From Bradyrhizobium daqingense (GTDB lineage Bacteria; Pseudomonadota; Alphaproteobacteria; Rhizobiales; Xanthobacteraceae), in assembly GCF_021044685.1 (NCBI RefSeq), contig NZ_CP088014.1:5194001-5258000 (forward strand): 64,000 nucleotides of DNA, given 5' to 3'. Positions 1 through 9,034 of this stretch are shown here, piece by piece. Below the pieces are notes generated by a model. The model was given only the letters and a program-made list of their open reading frames with translations, made no database searches and was not told where the DNA came from. How positions within the stretch are numbered: the first letter of the stretch is position 1; the number at the start of each line of letters is the position of its first letter. Position numbers and translations under genes: made by a program.

Positions 1-692
1 TCGAGGAGGACTACGAGGATCCCGCCGGCGACGTCGCGCGCTACCGTTTCTCCTCGGGCTGGGACGTGCCGCCTCCGGGTGTCGAGGCCAGTCACCAGCG
101 GGCTTATCTCACCACGTTGCGTGGGACAGGCAAGCCGCACGGCAAGGTGTTCCACTACGTCTCGACCAATACCGAGGTACTCGGCTGGGTCTATGAGCGC
201 GCCTGCGGCATGCCCTACCATCACATCCTCTCCGAATATCTCTGGCAGCCGATGGGGGCGGAGGAAGACGGCTCGCTCACGCTCGACAGCCACGGCATGG
301 GCCGCATCGCCGGTGGCCTTTCGGTCACCGCGCGCGATCTCGTTCGCTTCGGCGAGATGATCCGTTGCCGCGGCGTGGTCGAGGGGCGGCAGGTGGTGCC
401 AGGCTGGTGGATCGACGACATCCACGAGAACGGCGATCCCAAGGCCTGGGCCGATGGAGACCTCGCCGAGATCTTTCCGGGCGCCCGCTACCGCAGCAAA
501 TGGTACACCATGGATCCTTCGCGCAACGATCTCGCCGGGATCGGCATCCATGGTCAGTGGCTCTATATCGACGCGGCCTCCGACACCGTCATCGTCAAGC
601 TCGCCACGCAGCCGAAGGCGATGGACGTGCCGCTTGACCATCGCTGGCTCGCCGCCTTCCGCGCCATCAACGCGCATGTCGCCCCGCGCTGA
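1..692 (+). CDS. Serine hydrolase, beta-lactamase/NylB-like, 5' truncated by window
   Basis: This is the C-terminal part of a class C beta-lactamase-fold serine hydrolase resembling 6-aminohexanoate-dimer hydrolases and EstB-type esterases. The reading frame is open from base 3 and the start and SxxK serine lie outside the window. Visible family features are a YVSTN segment followed by TEVLGWV (probable catalytic-Tyr region, about base 156), a GGLSVTARDLVRFGEM helix, and a GIHGQW strand near the end in the place of the KTG motif. It ends 11 bases before the amine oxidase gene, so the two are probably co-transcribed. The substrate cannot be read from sequence: amide, ester or peptide hydrolysis are all possible. 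Confidence 0.8.
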   Translation, partial: EEDYEDPAGDVARYRFSSGWDVPPPGVEASHQRAYLTTLRGTGKPHGKVFHYVSTNTEVLGWVYERACGMPYHHILSEYLWQPMGAEEDGSLTLDSHGMGRIAGGLSVTARDLVRFGEMIRCRGVVEGRQVVPGWWIDDIHENGDPKAWADGDLAEIFPGARYRSKWYTMDPSRNDLAGIGIHGQWLYIDAASDTVIVKLATQPKAMDVPLDHRWLAAFRAINAHVAPR

Positions 693-703
693 ACGGACAC
701 CCC

Positions 704-2695
704 ATGCTCGACGCCGCCGAAGCCCAGTCACCCGCACAAGCCACCCGACCACATCCGCTCGATCCGCTGACGATCGAGGAAATCCGCGCAGCCTGCACGT
801 TGGTGCGTGCAGCGGCGACCTCGCCGGAGAACTGCCGCTTCCCGACAGTGCGGCTGGAAGAGCCGACCAAGCAGGAGCTGGCCGCAGGTGGAGCCGGGCG
901 CCATGCCTTCGTGCTGACACTGGATGTAACCACGGGCGAAGCTATCGAGCACGTCGTCAATCTCGGCCGTAGCGAGATCGTGACGCGCAAGATCATCCCG
1001 AACCGCGAAGCGCCCTATGGCCAGCCGCCGGTGATGCTGGAGGAGTTCTTCAAGTGCGAGGCCGTGGTGAAGGCCGATGCCGGCTGGCGCGCGGCGATGC
1101 GGCGGCGCGGCCTCAGCGACAAGGAAATCGAGCTCGTCCAGGTCGACCCGTTCTCCTCAGGCTTCTTCGACAAGGAGTTCGAGCGCGGCGCACGTATCGT
1201 GCGCGCGGTCAGCTATTTTCGCGAGCATCCCCAGGACAACGGTTATGCGCACCCGATCGAGGGTGTCGTCGCCGTCGTCGACCTCATCGGCGGCAAGGTC
1301 ATCGACCTCACCGACGAAGATCCCATCGTGCCGATCCCGCGCAAGAAGCGGAACTACGGCGCGCACGAGGTTGCGAACCCGCGCACCGACATCAAGCCGC
1401 TGCACATCGAGCAGCCCGAGGGCGCGAGCTTTCGCGTCGAGGGCTGGAAGGTCGATTGGCAGAAATGGAGCTTCCGCATCGGCTTCACGCCGCGCGAAGG
1501 GCTGGTGCTGCATCAACTCGCCTACCAGGACGGCCCGCGCAAGCGTTCCCTGATCCATCGCGCCAGCGTCACCGAGATGGTGGTGCCTTACGCCGATCCG
1601 ACCGCGAACCATTTCTGGAAGTCGGCGTTCGATGCCGGCGAATACGGCCTTGGCATGCTCGCGAACGCACTCGAACTCGGCTGCGACTGTCTCGGCAACA
1701 TTCACTATTTCGATGTGCCGGCCGCGGACAGCAAGGGCGAGCCTTTCGTCATGCAGAACGCCATCTGCATGCACGAGGAAGACTACGGCATCGCCTGGAA
1801 GCACTACGAGTTTCGCAACGGCCTGTTCGAGGTCCGCCGTTCGCGGCGGCTGGTGATCTCATTCTTCGCGACGGTCGGCAATTACGACTATGGCTTCTAC
1901 TGGTATCTCTACCAGGACGGCACGATCCAGCTGGAGACCAAGCTCACCGGCATCATCCAGACCGCCGCCGTGCCATCAGGCGAAAAATACAAATGGGGCG
2001 GCATGGTCGACGACAATCTGGGCGGACCGACCCACCAGCACTTCTTCAACGTCCGCCTGCACATGGATCTCGATGGCGGCGGCAACACCGTGACCGAGCA
2101 CGATTTCGTGCCGCGGCCCTGGGGCGATGACAATCCGCATGGCAACGTGTTCGACACCACAACGCGGGTGCTGTCGCGCGAGCGTGGCGCGGCGGGAATC
2201 GCCAAGGGCGAAACCGGCCGGTTCTGGAAGATCAGCAATCCCAACGAGACTAATTCGGTCGGCAATGCGCCGGCCTACAAGCTCGTCGTCAATCCGTCTC
2301 CGCTGATGCTGGCGCAGGAAGGCAGCTACGTGCACAAGCGCGGCGGCTTCGCGACCAAGCACGTCTGGGTGACGGCATTCGATCCCGCCGAGAAGTATGC
2401 GAGCGGCGATTACCCCAATGTCCATGCCGGCGGCGACGGCCTGCCGCGTTATGCCGCGCAGGACCGCAACATCGAGAATGCCGATATCGTGGTGTGGCAC
2501 TCCTTCGGCCACACCCATGTCTGCAAGCCCGAGGATTTTCCGATCATGCCGGTCGAATATGCCGGCTTCGTGCTGAAGCCGACCGGCTTCTTCGCCGCCA
2601 ACGCGGCCGGCGACATCCCGCCCGAGCGCAACAGCCGCAGCGTGCTGGCGGGCGGGAGTCATGCTGCCGGCGAATCGTGCTGCGGCGCCGCCTAG
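704..2695 (+). CDS. Copper-containing primary amine oxidase (TPQ enzyme)
   Basis: This enzyme oxidises primary amines to aldehydes, releasing ammonia and hydrogen peroxide. All key residues of the family are visible: the self-processed topaquinone tyrosine in the N-Y-D-Y motif (Y394), the catalytic-base Asp in FDAGEYG (D310), and the copper ligands H444 and H446 (HQH) plus H605 in the FGHTHV segment. Their spacing matches the Arthrobacter globiformis enzyme closely (D298, Y382, H431, H433, H592). The length of 663 residues is typical. No signal peptide is evident, so it is probably cytoplasmic. It lies directly behind a NylB-like hydrolase gene. The start at 704 gives the expected N-terminal length. 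Confidence 0.95.
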   Translation: MLDAAEAQSPAQATRPHPLDPLTIEEIRAACTLVRAAATSPENCRFPTVRLEEPTKQELAAGGAGRHAFVLTLDVTTGEAIEHVVNLGRSEIVTRKIIPNREAPYGQPPVMLEEFFKCEAVVKADAGWRAAMRRRGLSDKEIELVQVDPFSSGFFDKEFERGARIVRAVSYFREHPQDNGYAHPIEGVVAVVDLIGGKVIDLTDEDPIVPIPRKKRNYGAHEVANPRTDIKPLHIEQPEGASFRVEGWKVDWQKWSFRIGFTPREGLVLHQLAYQDGPRKRSLIHRASVTEMVVPYADPTANHFWKSAFDAGEYGLGMLANALELGCDCLGNIHYFDVPAADSKGEPFVMQNAICMHEEDYGIAWKHYEFRNGLFEVRRSRRLVISFFATVGNYDYGFYWYLYQDGTIQLETKLTGIIQTAAVPSGEKYKWGGMVDDNLGGPTHQHFFNVRLHMDLDGGGNTVTEHDFVPRPWGDDNPHGNVFDTTTRVLSRERGAAGIAKGETGRFWKISNPNETNSVGNAPAYKLVVNPSPLMLAQEGSYVHKRGGFATKHVWVTAFDPAEKYASGDYPNVHAGGDGLPRYAAQDRNIENADIVVWHSFGHTHVCKPEDFPIMPVEYAGFVLKPTGFFAANAAGDIPPERNSRSVLAGGSHAAGESCCGAA

Positions 2696-2712
2696 CCATA
2701 GGTCCGCGATAA

Positions 2713-2734
2713 CAACGATCATTTCTGATCGTTG
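2713..2734. terminator. Perfect 9-bp hairpin after the amine oxidase gene
   Basis: Arms CAACGATCA and TGATCGTTG are perfectly complementary around a TTTC loop, 18 bases after the stop codon. It lacks a T-run, so it may be a weak terminator or 3'-end stabiliser, or a palindromic operator. Its place just behind a gene favours the first two. Confidence 0.4.
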
Positions 2735-2758
2735 CCGACAAGCGAGCGAGTATTTCTA

Positions 2759-2775
2759 TCTAGAAGCATTCCAAA
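2759..2775. promoter_or_regulatory. Irr/ICE-like iron control element
   Basis: The sequence TCTAGAAGCATTCCAAA matches the rhizobial iron-control-element palindrome TTTAGAA-N3-TTCTAAA, recalled from the literature, at 12 of 14 defined positions. It sits 177 bases before the start of a siderophore receptor gene, where Irr or Fur-family control would be expected. The match is by eye and the consensus is from memory. Confidence 0.45.
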
Positions 2776-2951
2776 CGCACGATCATGGCGAGAATTGCAA
2801 TCGCTGCGCGCGTACATTCGGCTGCGCAGCGCCGAACGGATTCATTCGCCATGAGTGAATTGGTCGCGCACGCTGCGCACATCTCTGGAGAAATTCTAAC
2901 GTTGTTCCTATCGCCCTGCGAAACCGCCTGAGTTAGGGCGGGGCATCAAGA

Positions 2952-5288
2952 ATGGTACCGGCGAAGCCGGCAGTGCGTGGGGCTTTACGAGACGTGACAA
3001 ACTTCCAATTTCCTTCGCGTGGCGACACGCATCGTCAGCGAATCCAGGTGATGTTCTTCGGTGCGGTCAGCACATTTGCTGTCGCCGTGCCCTTCAGTTC
3101 CGCGCAAGCCCAGACGCAGATTCCTGCCGTCACCGTGGAAGCGCCGGCGCAACGCGCCCGTCCGGCGGCCATTGCCTCCTCGCGGAGGTCGGCGGCGACA
3201 CGCACCGCGCGCGCCAATCGTCGCACACCCGCGCAGCAGGCTGCGCCGACGCAGTCGGCATCATCGAACGGCGCGACGGGCGAACGCGCCAATGGTCCGG
3301 TGCGCGGGTTCGTCGCCACGCGGAGCGGCACCGCTACCAAGACCGATACGCCGCTGATCGAAACCCCGCAATCGGTGTCCGTGGTCACCACCGACCAGGT
3401 CAGAAACCAGGGCGCGGTCTCGATCGGCGAGGCGCTGCGCTACACCGCCGGCGTCAGCGGCGACGTCAATGGCGGTTCGGACACCCGCTTCGGCGCCCTC
3501 CAGATCCGCGGCTTCGACACCACCATGACGGGCCTCTACATCGACGGCCTGCGGGTTCCCTCCAGCAACTACGTGCATTTCAACGGCCTCGATCCCTATG
3601 GCGCAGAGCGCCTCGAAGTGCTGAAGGGGCCGTCCTCGGCAATGTATGGCGGCAGCGGCACCGGCGGCATCCTCAATTACGTGACCAAGCTGCCGACCGC
3701 GCAGCAGTTCGGCGAGGCCTCGATCTCCGGCGGCAGCTTCAACCGCTATCAGGGCCAGTTCGACATGGGCGGCCCGGCCAACAAGGAAGGCACCGTGCTG
3801 TGGCGCCTCACGGGCGTGGTCCGCGACGGCCAGACCCAGGTCGATTTCACCAAGGACAACCGCGTCTTCATCGCACCCGCCGTCACCTTCAAGCCGAACG
3901 AGGACACCACCATCACCTTGCTCGCCAATTATCAGCGCGACCGGGCAGGGTGGGGCCTCCAATTCCTGCCGGCCTCGGGCACGGTGTGGCCGAACAACGG
4001 CCGCACCATTCCGGTCTCGTTCTTCGCTGGCGTGCCGAGCTTCAACGCGTTCAACACCGAGATCGCGACCGCCGGCTACCAGCTCTCGCACAATTTCACC
4101 GACAACATCACGTTCCGGCAGAACCTGCGCTACGCCTATCAGCACAACGAGGAGAAGGTGTTTTACGGCGCCGGCTATACGGATGAGGCGGCCGGGCAAC
4201 TCGCGCGCTCCGGCAGCTACAGCAACTCGTACATCAACTCCTTCGCGGTGGACAATCAACTGCAAGGCAAGTTCGTCACCGGCATTTTCAGCCACACCAC
4301 GCTGGTCGGGGTCGACTATCGCAACACTCGATTCCGCGACACCGCCTTTGGCGTCACGACGTCGGCACCCGAGATCAACGTGTTCAACCCGGTCTACAGC
4401 TACGACTGGACCATCGGTGGGATGAGCGACAACACCGAGGTCAAGCAGTCGCAGGTCGGCCTCTACGCGCAGGACCAGATCAGGCTCGGCCGGTTGTCGT
4501 TCCAGCTCGGCGGCCGCCAGGATTTCGTGACGACGCAGGTCGACAGCGGCATCTCCAACACCACCATCGCGAAGGATGCTTCGGCGTTCACCGGCCGCGC
4601 CGCTGTGATGTACAATTTCGACAACGGCATCGCGCCTTATTTCAGCTATTCCGAGTCGTTCCTGCCGGTGCTCGCCACCGGGGCGTCCGGGCAGATGCTC
4701 AATCCCGAGACGGGCGTCCAGTATGAGGTCGGCGTCAAGTACCAGCCGATCGGCTGGAATGCGCTGTTCACCTTCGCCGCCTTTGACCTGACGCGCGACA
4801 ACGTCGTGACCTACGCGCCACCGCTTTACACCGCCGAGCAGACCGGCCAGGTGAAATCGCGCGGCATCGAGCTTGAAGGCTCGATGTCGCTCGCCGACGG
4901 CTGGCACCTGCGCGCGGCCTATGCCTATGTCGATGCCGTGGTCACGCAGGATCCGGTCAATGTCGGCAAGGCGCCGGTCGTCGTGCCGCTCAACCGTGCC
5001 TCGTTGTGGAGCGACTACACGCTCCAGAATGGCGCGCTCGCAGGCTTGCAGTTAGGCGGCGGCATCCGCTATGTCGGCGCGACCTGGGGCGACGATGCCA
5101 ATACATTCAAGGTGGGATCCGCGACCGTGCTGGACGCGCTGCTCGCCTACACCCGTGACAATTGGCGCCTGTCTTTGAACGTGACCAACCTTGCCGATAC
5201 GCGCTATGTCGCTGCCTGTTACAGCCTGTCGGGCTGCTTCTATGCGGAAGGGCGCAAGGCCATCGGCAAGCTGACCTACCGCTGGTGA
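2952..5288 (+). CDS. TonB-dependent ferric-siderophore receptor (FhuA/FhuE-like)
   Basis: This is an outer-membrane gated channel for a ferric siderophore, energised by TonB. After a leader with a hydrophobic core (FFGAVSTFAVAVPFSSAQA) the mature part begins with a TonB-box-like PAVTVEAP. A basic Ala/Arg/Thr-rich linker follows, then the plug ('TPLIETPQSVSVVTTDQ', 'GALQIRGFDT', 'LEVLKGPSSAMYGG'). A long beta-barrel ends in LTYRW with a terminal aromatic, and a cysteine pair near the C-terminus (CYSLSGC) is common in siderophore receptors. The start is uncertain: ATG 2952, GTG 2994 or ATG 3051 are all in frame, and the leader extends a long way before the hydrophobic core if 2952 is used. A PepSY protein follows 61 bases downstream. 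Confidence 0.9.
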   Translation: MVPAKPAVRGALRDVTNFQFPSRGDTHRQRIQVMFFGAVSTFAVAVPFSSAQAQTQIPAVTVEAPAQRARPAAIASSRRSAATRTARANRRTPAQQAAPTQSASSNGATGERANGPVRGFVATRSGTATKTDTPLIETPQSVSVVTTDQVRNQGAVSIGEALRYTAGVSGDVNGGSDTRFGALQIRGFDTTMTGLYIDGLRVPSSNYVHFNGLDPYGAERLEVLKGPSSAMYGGSGTGGILNYVTKLPTAQQFGEASISGGSFNRYQGQFDMGGPANKEGTVLWRLTGVVRDGQTQVDFTKDNRVFIAPAVTFKPNEDTTITLLANYQRDRAGWGLQFLPASGTVWPNNGRTIPVSFFAGVPSFNAFNTEIATAGYQLSHNFTDNITFRQNLRYAYQHNEEKVFYGAGYTDEAAGQLARSGSYSNSYINSFAVDNQLQGKFVTGIFSHTTLVGVDYRNTRFRDTAFGVTTSAPEINVFNPVYSYDWTIGGMSDNTEVKQSQVGLYAQDQIRLGRLSFQLGGRQDFVTTQVDSGISNTTIAKDASAFTGRAAVMYNFDNGIAPYFSYSESFLPVLATGASGQMLNPETGVQYEVGVKYQPIGWNALFTFAAFDLTRDNVVTYAPPLYTAEQTGQVKSRGIELEGSMSLADGWHLRAAYAYVDAVVTQDPVNVGKAPVVVPLNRASLWSDYTLQNGALAGLQLGGGIRYVGATWGDDANTFKVGSATVLDALLAYTRDNWRLSLNVTNLADTRYVAACYSLSGCFYAEGRKAIGKLTYRW

Positions 5289-5349
5289 GTTCGAACTGAG
5301 TTTGATCCGGCAATGGGCAGCCGGACCTGACGGATGAGAGTGGAAGACG

Positions 5350-6642
5350 ATGAGAGCGATATTCGGTCGGCTGCATCGCTGGGCGGGACTTCTGACGGCC
5401 GGGTTCCTGTTCTTCTCGGGCATCACCGGCGCGATCATCTCCTGGGATCACGAGCTCGACGACGTCCTGAACAGCCACCTGTTCGACGTCAGCAGCAAGG
5501 GCCCGGCGATTCCCTCGATCGAGCTCGCCAAGATGATCGAGCAGCGCGATCCCCGCGCGCGTGTCGTCTATCTCTTCATGACGCCGGAGGAGGGCCACTC
5601 GCTGTGGTTCTTCGTCATGCCACGGATCGATCCCGCGACCGGCAAGCGCTACCCGCTCGACTACAACCAGGTGTTCCTCGATCCCAACACCGGCGCGGAG
5701 CTCGGCCGGCGCTATTGGGGCGCGGTCTGGCCGGTCACACGAGAGAACTTCGTCTCGTTCCTCTACAAGCTGCACTACACGATGCACATCCCGGAGTTCT
5801 GGGGCAGCGACCGCTGGGGCATGCGCGTGCTCGGCATCATCGCCATCATCTGGACCATCGATTGCTTCGTCGGCTTCTATCTGACGCTGCCCTCGCGGCG
5901 ACGCGCCAAGGCGGCGCGGGCGCCTGAAGTCGCGCGCCAGCTCGAGCGCGGCTTCTGGGCGCGCTGGGCGCCGGCCTGGACCATCAAGACCTCGGGCAGC
6001 GCCTACCGGATCAATTTCGACATCCACCGCGCCTTCAGCCTGTGGACCTGGAGCCTGCTGTTCGTTATCGCGTTCACCGCGTTTTCGCTGAACCTCTATT
6101 TTGAGGTATTTTCGCCGCTGATGAAGATGGTGTCGAACTACACGCCGACGCCCTACGAGCAGCGACCCTATCGCGACCTCGACGACCCCATTGAGCCGAA
6201 GATGACGTTCGCCGAAATCGCTGCCCGCGCGGCCGCCGATGGCAAAGCACGTGGCTGGACCATTCCGGTCGGCGCGGTCGGTTACGGCCCCGCCCATGGC
6301 GTCTATGCGGCCGCCTTCTTCCATCCCGGCGACGACCACGGCGCCGGCGGCGTCGGCCCGGCGCAGCTTTATTACGACAGCGAGGACGGTCGTCCCATCG
6401 GCGAGCGGCTGCCCTGGGTCGGCACCGCCGCCGACATCTTCGTGCAGGCGCAATTCCCGCTGCATTCGGGCCGTATCGTCGGGCTGTTCGGCCGCATCCT
6501 GATCTCGATCATGGGCCTCGTCGTTGCCGCCCTCTCGGTCACGGGCGTCGTGATCTGGTGGCGCAAGCGCCGCGCCCGTGTCCGCGTGCGCGAGACCGCG
6601 GCGGTGCGGCTCAGCCAGCAGCAGCTCACGCCGGCGGAGTAG
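5350..6642 (+). CDS. PepSY-associated TM protein, putative siderophore-iron reductase
   Basis: This 430-residue inner-membrane protein belongs to the PepSY_TM (PiuB-like, iron-regulated) family. Four membrane helices are visible: residues about 5-32 (LHRWAGLLTAGFLFFSGITG), about 155-180, about 230-252, and about 378-402 ending in VIWWRKRRARVRVR. The large loops between them would face the periplasm. Members commonly sit beside TonB siderophore receptors and are thought to reduce or release iron from imported siderophores. That role is inferred here from the receptor gene 61 bases upstream. The start ATG follows GGAAGACG. Confidence 0.88.
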   Translation: MRAIFGRLHRWAGLLTAGFLFFSGITGAIISWDHELDDVLNSHLFDVSSKGPAIPSIELAKMIEQRDPRARVVYLFMTPEEGHSLWFFVMPRIDPATGKRYPLDYNQVFLDPNTGAELGRRYWGAVWPVTRENFVSFLYKLHYTMHIPEFWGSDRWGMRVLGIIAIIWTIDCFVGFYLTLPSRRRAKAARAPEVARQLERGFWARWAPAWTIKTSGSAYRINFDIHRAFSLWTWSLLFVIAFTAFSLNLYFEVFSPLMKMVSNYTPTPYEQRPYRDLDDPIEPKMTFAEIAARAAADGKARGWTIPVGAVGYGPAHGVYAAAFFHPGDDHGAGGVGPAQLYYDSEDGRPIGERLPWVGTAADIFVQAQFPLHSGRIVGLFGRILISIMGLVVAALSVTGVVIWWRKRRARVRVRETAAVRLSQQQLTPAE

Positions 6643-6728
6643 GGGCCGCCGGGCCGTTGCGGGTGAACCTTCCGGCCTGGCGTCGCCACAAAGACTGGAG
6701 ATCGCTTCCAGTCTTTCCGGACATCGCC

Positions 6729-7544
6729 ATGAGATCGCTTGCCTTGCTCTGCCTGCTCGTGTTCGGCTCGTGCGCACATGCGGCCACGCCCGAGCAGTCC
6801 TATCTCGAGCTGCGCGATCGCAACATCGCAAAATTCTCCAAAGCCAAGGAGAGCGAGGCGATCTACAAGCAGCATGATGCCGCGCTGAAGGAGCTGGCAG
6901 GTGTGCTGCGCGGCCTGATAGGGCCGGTCACGATCAAGGGGCTGCCGGCAGAGGGCAAGTCGAACGTCGACACGCTGTTCAAGGGCGACATCGGCTTCGG
7001 CCATCTCGACGGCCTCAGCTTCGCTTCGGAAGGCTACAAGACGCAGGCCGTCGTGACCACGACGACGTTGCTCAAGCACTGGCTGCGCGAGCATCGCGAG
7101 GACGGCATGCCGCAGGAGATCGGCGCCGCCTTCAAGTCGGACCGGTTCTACTACAATGCGATCCAGGACGCCGCTTTCGCCATCTATGCAGAGCTGCCGA
7201 TCACCAAGCCCGCGGGTGCAAGTGTTGCGGCGGCCGTGCTGGGCATGCGCGGCAATGGCGGCCTGAAGGGGCCGCCGGATGAGATCGACGTGGTCGCGAT
7301 CCAGGGCGACAAGGTCTACTTCATCGCCACGTCGGACGCGGTGAAGACGGCGGAGATCCCGGCCTGCGAAAAAGTCTGGAAGCAGATGATGGCCAGGAAG
7401 GTCCCGCAGGACGACATGGCCCGTGAAGACCAGGCGATGGATGCCTATACGAAGTGCTTCGCCAAGGAAGCGCCGAGCCAAAGCTGGTTCGCCGCGGTGG
7501 TGAAGAAGGCGCGGGGCCAGCTGGAGCTGCTGCCCCTGCGCTAG
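6729..7544 (+). CDS. Secreted protein of unknown function
   Basis: I do not recognise a family. The 271-residue product begins with a clear signal peptide (MRSLALLCLLVFGSCAHA), followed by a helical, mixed-charge domain. Two cysteines late in the protein (PACEKVW and YTKCFAKE) could form a disulfide. ATG 6729 is chosen because it begins the signal peptide, although the frame stays open further upstream. It lies 86 bases after the PepSY gene on the same strand, so it may belong to the iron-uptake unit. It converges on the aldehyde dehydrogenase gene with a 12-base gap. Confidence 0.7.
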   Translation: MRSLALLCLLVFGSCAHAATPEQSYLELRDRNIAKFSKAKESEAIYKQHDAALKELAGVLRGLIGPVTIKGLPAEGKSNVDTLFKGDIGFGHLDGLSFASEGYKTQAVVTTTTLLKHWLREHREDGMPQEIGAAFKSDRFYYNAIQDAAFAIYAELPITKPAGASVAAAVLGMRGNGGLKGPPDEIDVVAIQGDKVYFIATSDAVKTAEIPACEKVWKQMMARKVPQDDMAREDQAMDAYTKCFAKEAPSQSWFAAVVKKARGQLELLPLR

Positions 7545-7556
7545 AGCGGTCTCTGC

Positions 7557-9008
7557 TTAGAACGGATAGTGCCGCGGTCCGGTCTGCACGGTGATCCAGC
7601 GGAGCTCGGTGAACTCGTCGATGGCCGCCTTGCCGCCGAACCGGCCGTAGCCTGACGCCTTCGTGCCGCCGAACGGCATCTGCGGCTCGTCATGCACGGT
7701 CGGCGCATTGACGTGGCAGATGCCGGCCTCGATCCGCTTGGCGACACCGAGGGCGCGCGCGATGTCGCGGCCGAACACGGCGGAGGAGAGGCCGTATTCG
7801 GTGTCGTTGGCGACGCGGACCGCCTCGTCCACGCCGCTGACGCGGACCACGGTCACGACGGGGCCAAAGCTCTCCTCGCCATAGATACGCATCGCCGGCG
7901 TGACATGATCGACGATGGTGGCCGGCATGATCGTGCCGCTGCCGTGCCCGCCTGCCGTCACCACCGCGCCCTTGGCGACGGCGTCGTCGATCAGGCCCCG
8001 GACGCGGTCGCAGGCCGCGTTGCTGATGAGCGAGCCCAGCACGACATTGCCCTTGCCGGGATCGCCATGCGGCAGGCTCTTCGCCTTGGCGCTGAACTTG
8101 GCCATGAAGGCATCCGCCACCTTGTCATCGACGACGATCCGTTCCGTCGACATGCAGATCTGGCCCTGGTTCATGAAGGCGCCGAAGGCGGCGGCGTTCA
8201 CGGCGGCATCGAGATCGGCATCGTCGAGGATGACGAGCGGGGCCTTGCCACCGAGCTCCAGCAGCGCGCGCTTGAGATGCTTGGCGCAGGCAAGTGCAAT
8301 GAGGCGGCCGACCCGGGTCGAGCCGGTGAAATTGACGCGGCGGATCGCGGGATGGGCGATCAGCGCCTCGACGACCGCCTGCGCATCCTCCGGCGCATTG
8401 GTCACGACATTGACGACGCCGTCGCCGAGCCCTGCCTCCGCCAGGCAGCTTCCGATCAGGCGGTGCACGCCCGGGCTCATCTCGGAGGCCTTCAGCACCA
8501 CGGTGTTGCCGCAAGCGAGCGGCATCGCGACGGAGCGCACGCCGAGGATTACCGGCGCATTCCACGGCGCGATGCCGAGCACAACACCGACCGGCTGACG
8601 GAACGCCATCGCGAGATTGTCGGGCTTGTCGGTCGGAATGACCTCGCCCGAGATCTGCGACGTCATGGCGGCGGCCTCGCGCAGCATGCCTTCGGCGAGA
8701 TGAACGTTGAAGCCGGCCCAGCCCGCGGTGGCGCCGGTCTCGGCAACCATCAGCGCGGTGAACTCAGGCGCCCGGCGCGCCAGGATGTCGGCAGCCGCGC
8801 TGAGCCGCTTGCGGCGCTCGGAAGGGCCGAGCTGCGACCAGGCCGGAAAGGCAGCGGCAGCCGCATCGGCGGCGCGCATCGCGTCGTCGATCGAGGCCGC
8901 GGCCACTGTTGTCGCGGTCTCGCCCGAGATCGGATTGCGGCGCTGGAAGGTGCGCTGGTTGCTGGCCGACTGGTCCTTGCCGCCGATGAGAAGGTCGATT
9001 GCGTTCAT
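7557..9008 (-). CDS. NAD(P)-dependent aldehyde dehydrogenase (vanillin/salicylaldehyde type)
   Basis: This enzyme oxidises an aldehyde to the acid. The ALDH fold is complete over 483 residues: PWN (N150), cofactor-domain FTGSTRVG, the general-base Glu in ELGGKAP (E251) and the catalytic Cys in GQICMST (C285). The overall sequence resembles salicylaldehyde and vanillin dehydrogenases, suggesting an aromatic aldehyde, but substrate is inference. ATG 9008 is preferred to ATG 9020 because GGAGAG lies 6 bases before it. It is the last gene of a unit with the liv-type transporter genes, 26 bases after livF. Together with the AraC-type remnant upstream this looks like a former aromatic uptake and catabolism operon. 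Confidence 0.92.
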   Translation of the reverse strand: MNAIDLLIGGKDQSASNQRTFQRRNPISGETATTVAAASIDDAMRAADAAAAAFPAWSQLGPSERRKRLSAAADILARRAPEFTALMVAETGATAGWAGFNVHLAEGMLREAAAMTSQISGEVIPTDKPDNLAMAFRQPVGVVLGIAPWNAPVILGVRSVAMPLACGNTVVLKASEMSPGVHRLIGSCLAEAGLGDGVVNVVTNAPEDAQAVVEALIAHPAIRRVNFTGSTRVGRLIALACAKHLKRALLELGGKAPLVILDDADLDAAVNAAAFGAFMNQGQICMSTERIVVDDKVADAFMAKFSAKAKSLPHGDPGKGNVVLGSLISNAACDRVRGLIDDAVAKGAVVTAGGHGSGTIMPATIVDHVTPAMRIYGEESFGPVVTVVRVSGVDEAVRVANDTEYGLSSAVFGRDIARALGVAKRIEAGICHVNAPTVHDEPQMPFGGTKASGYGRFGGKAAIDEFTELRWITVQTGPRHYPF

Positions 9009-9034
9009 GGCGCTCTCCATGGGTGCTGGGTGGA

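Noticed and set aside
2700..2951. Cobalamin riboswitch upstream of the TonB receptor
   Set aside because: No B12-box-like sequence was seen; the ICE-like box and receptor type point to iron instead.
3261..4907. 548-codon minus-strand frame
   Set aside because: Antisense shadow of the TonB receptor gene.
5107..6831. 574-codon minus-strand frame
   Set aside because: Antisense shadow of the PepSY gene.
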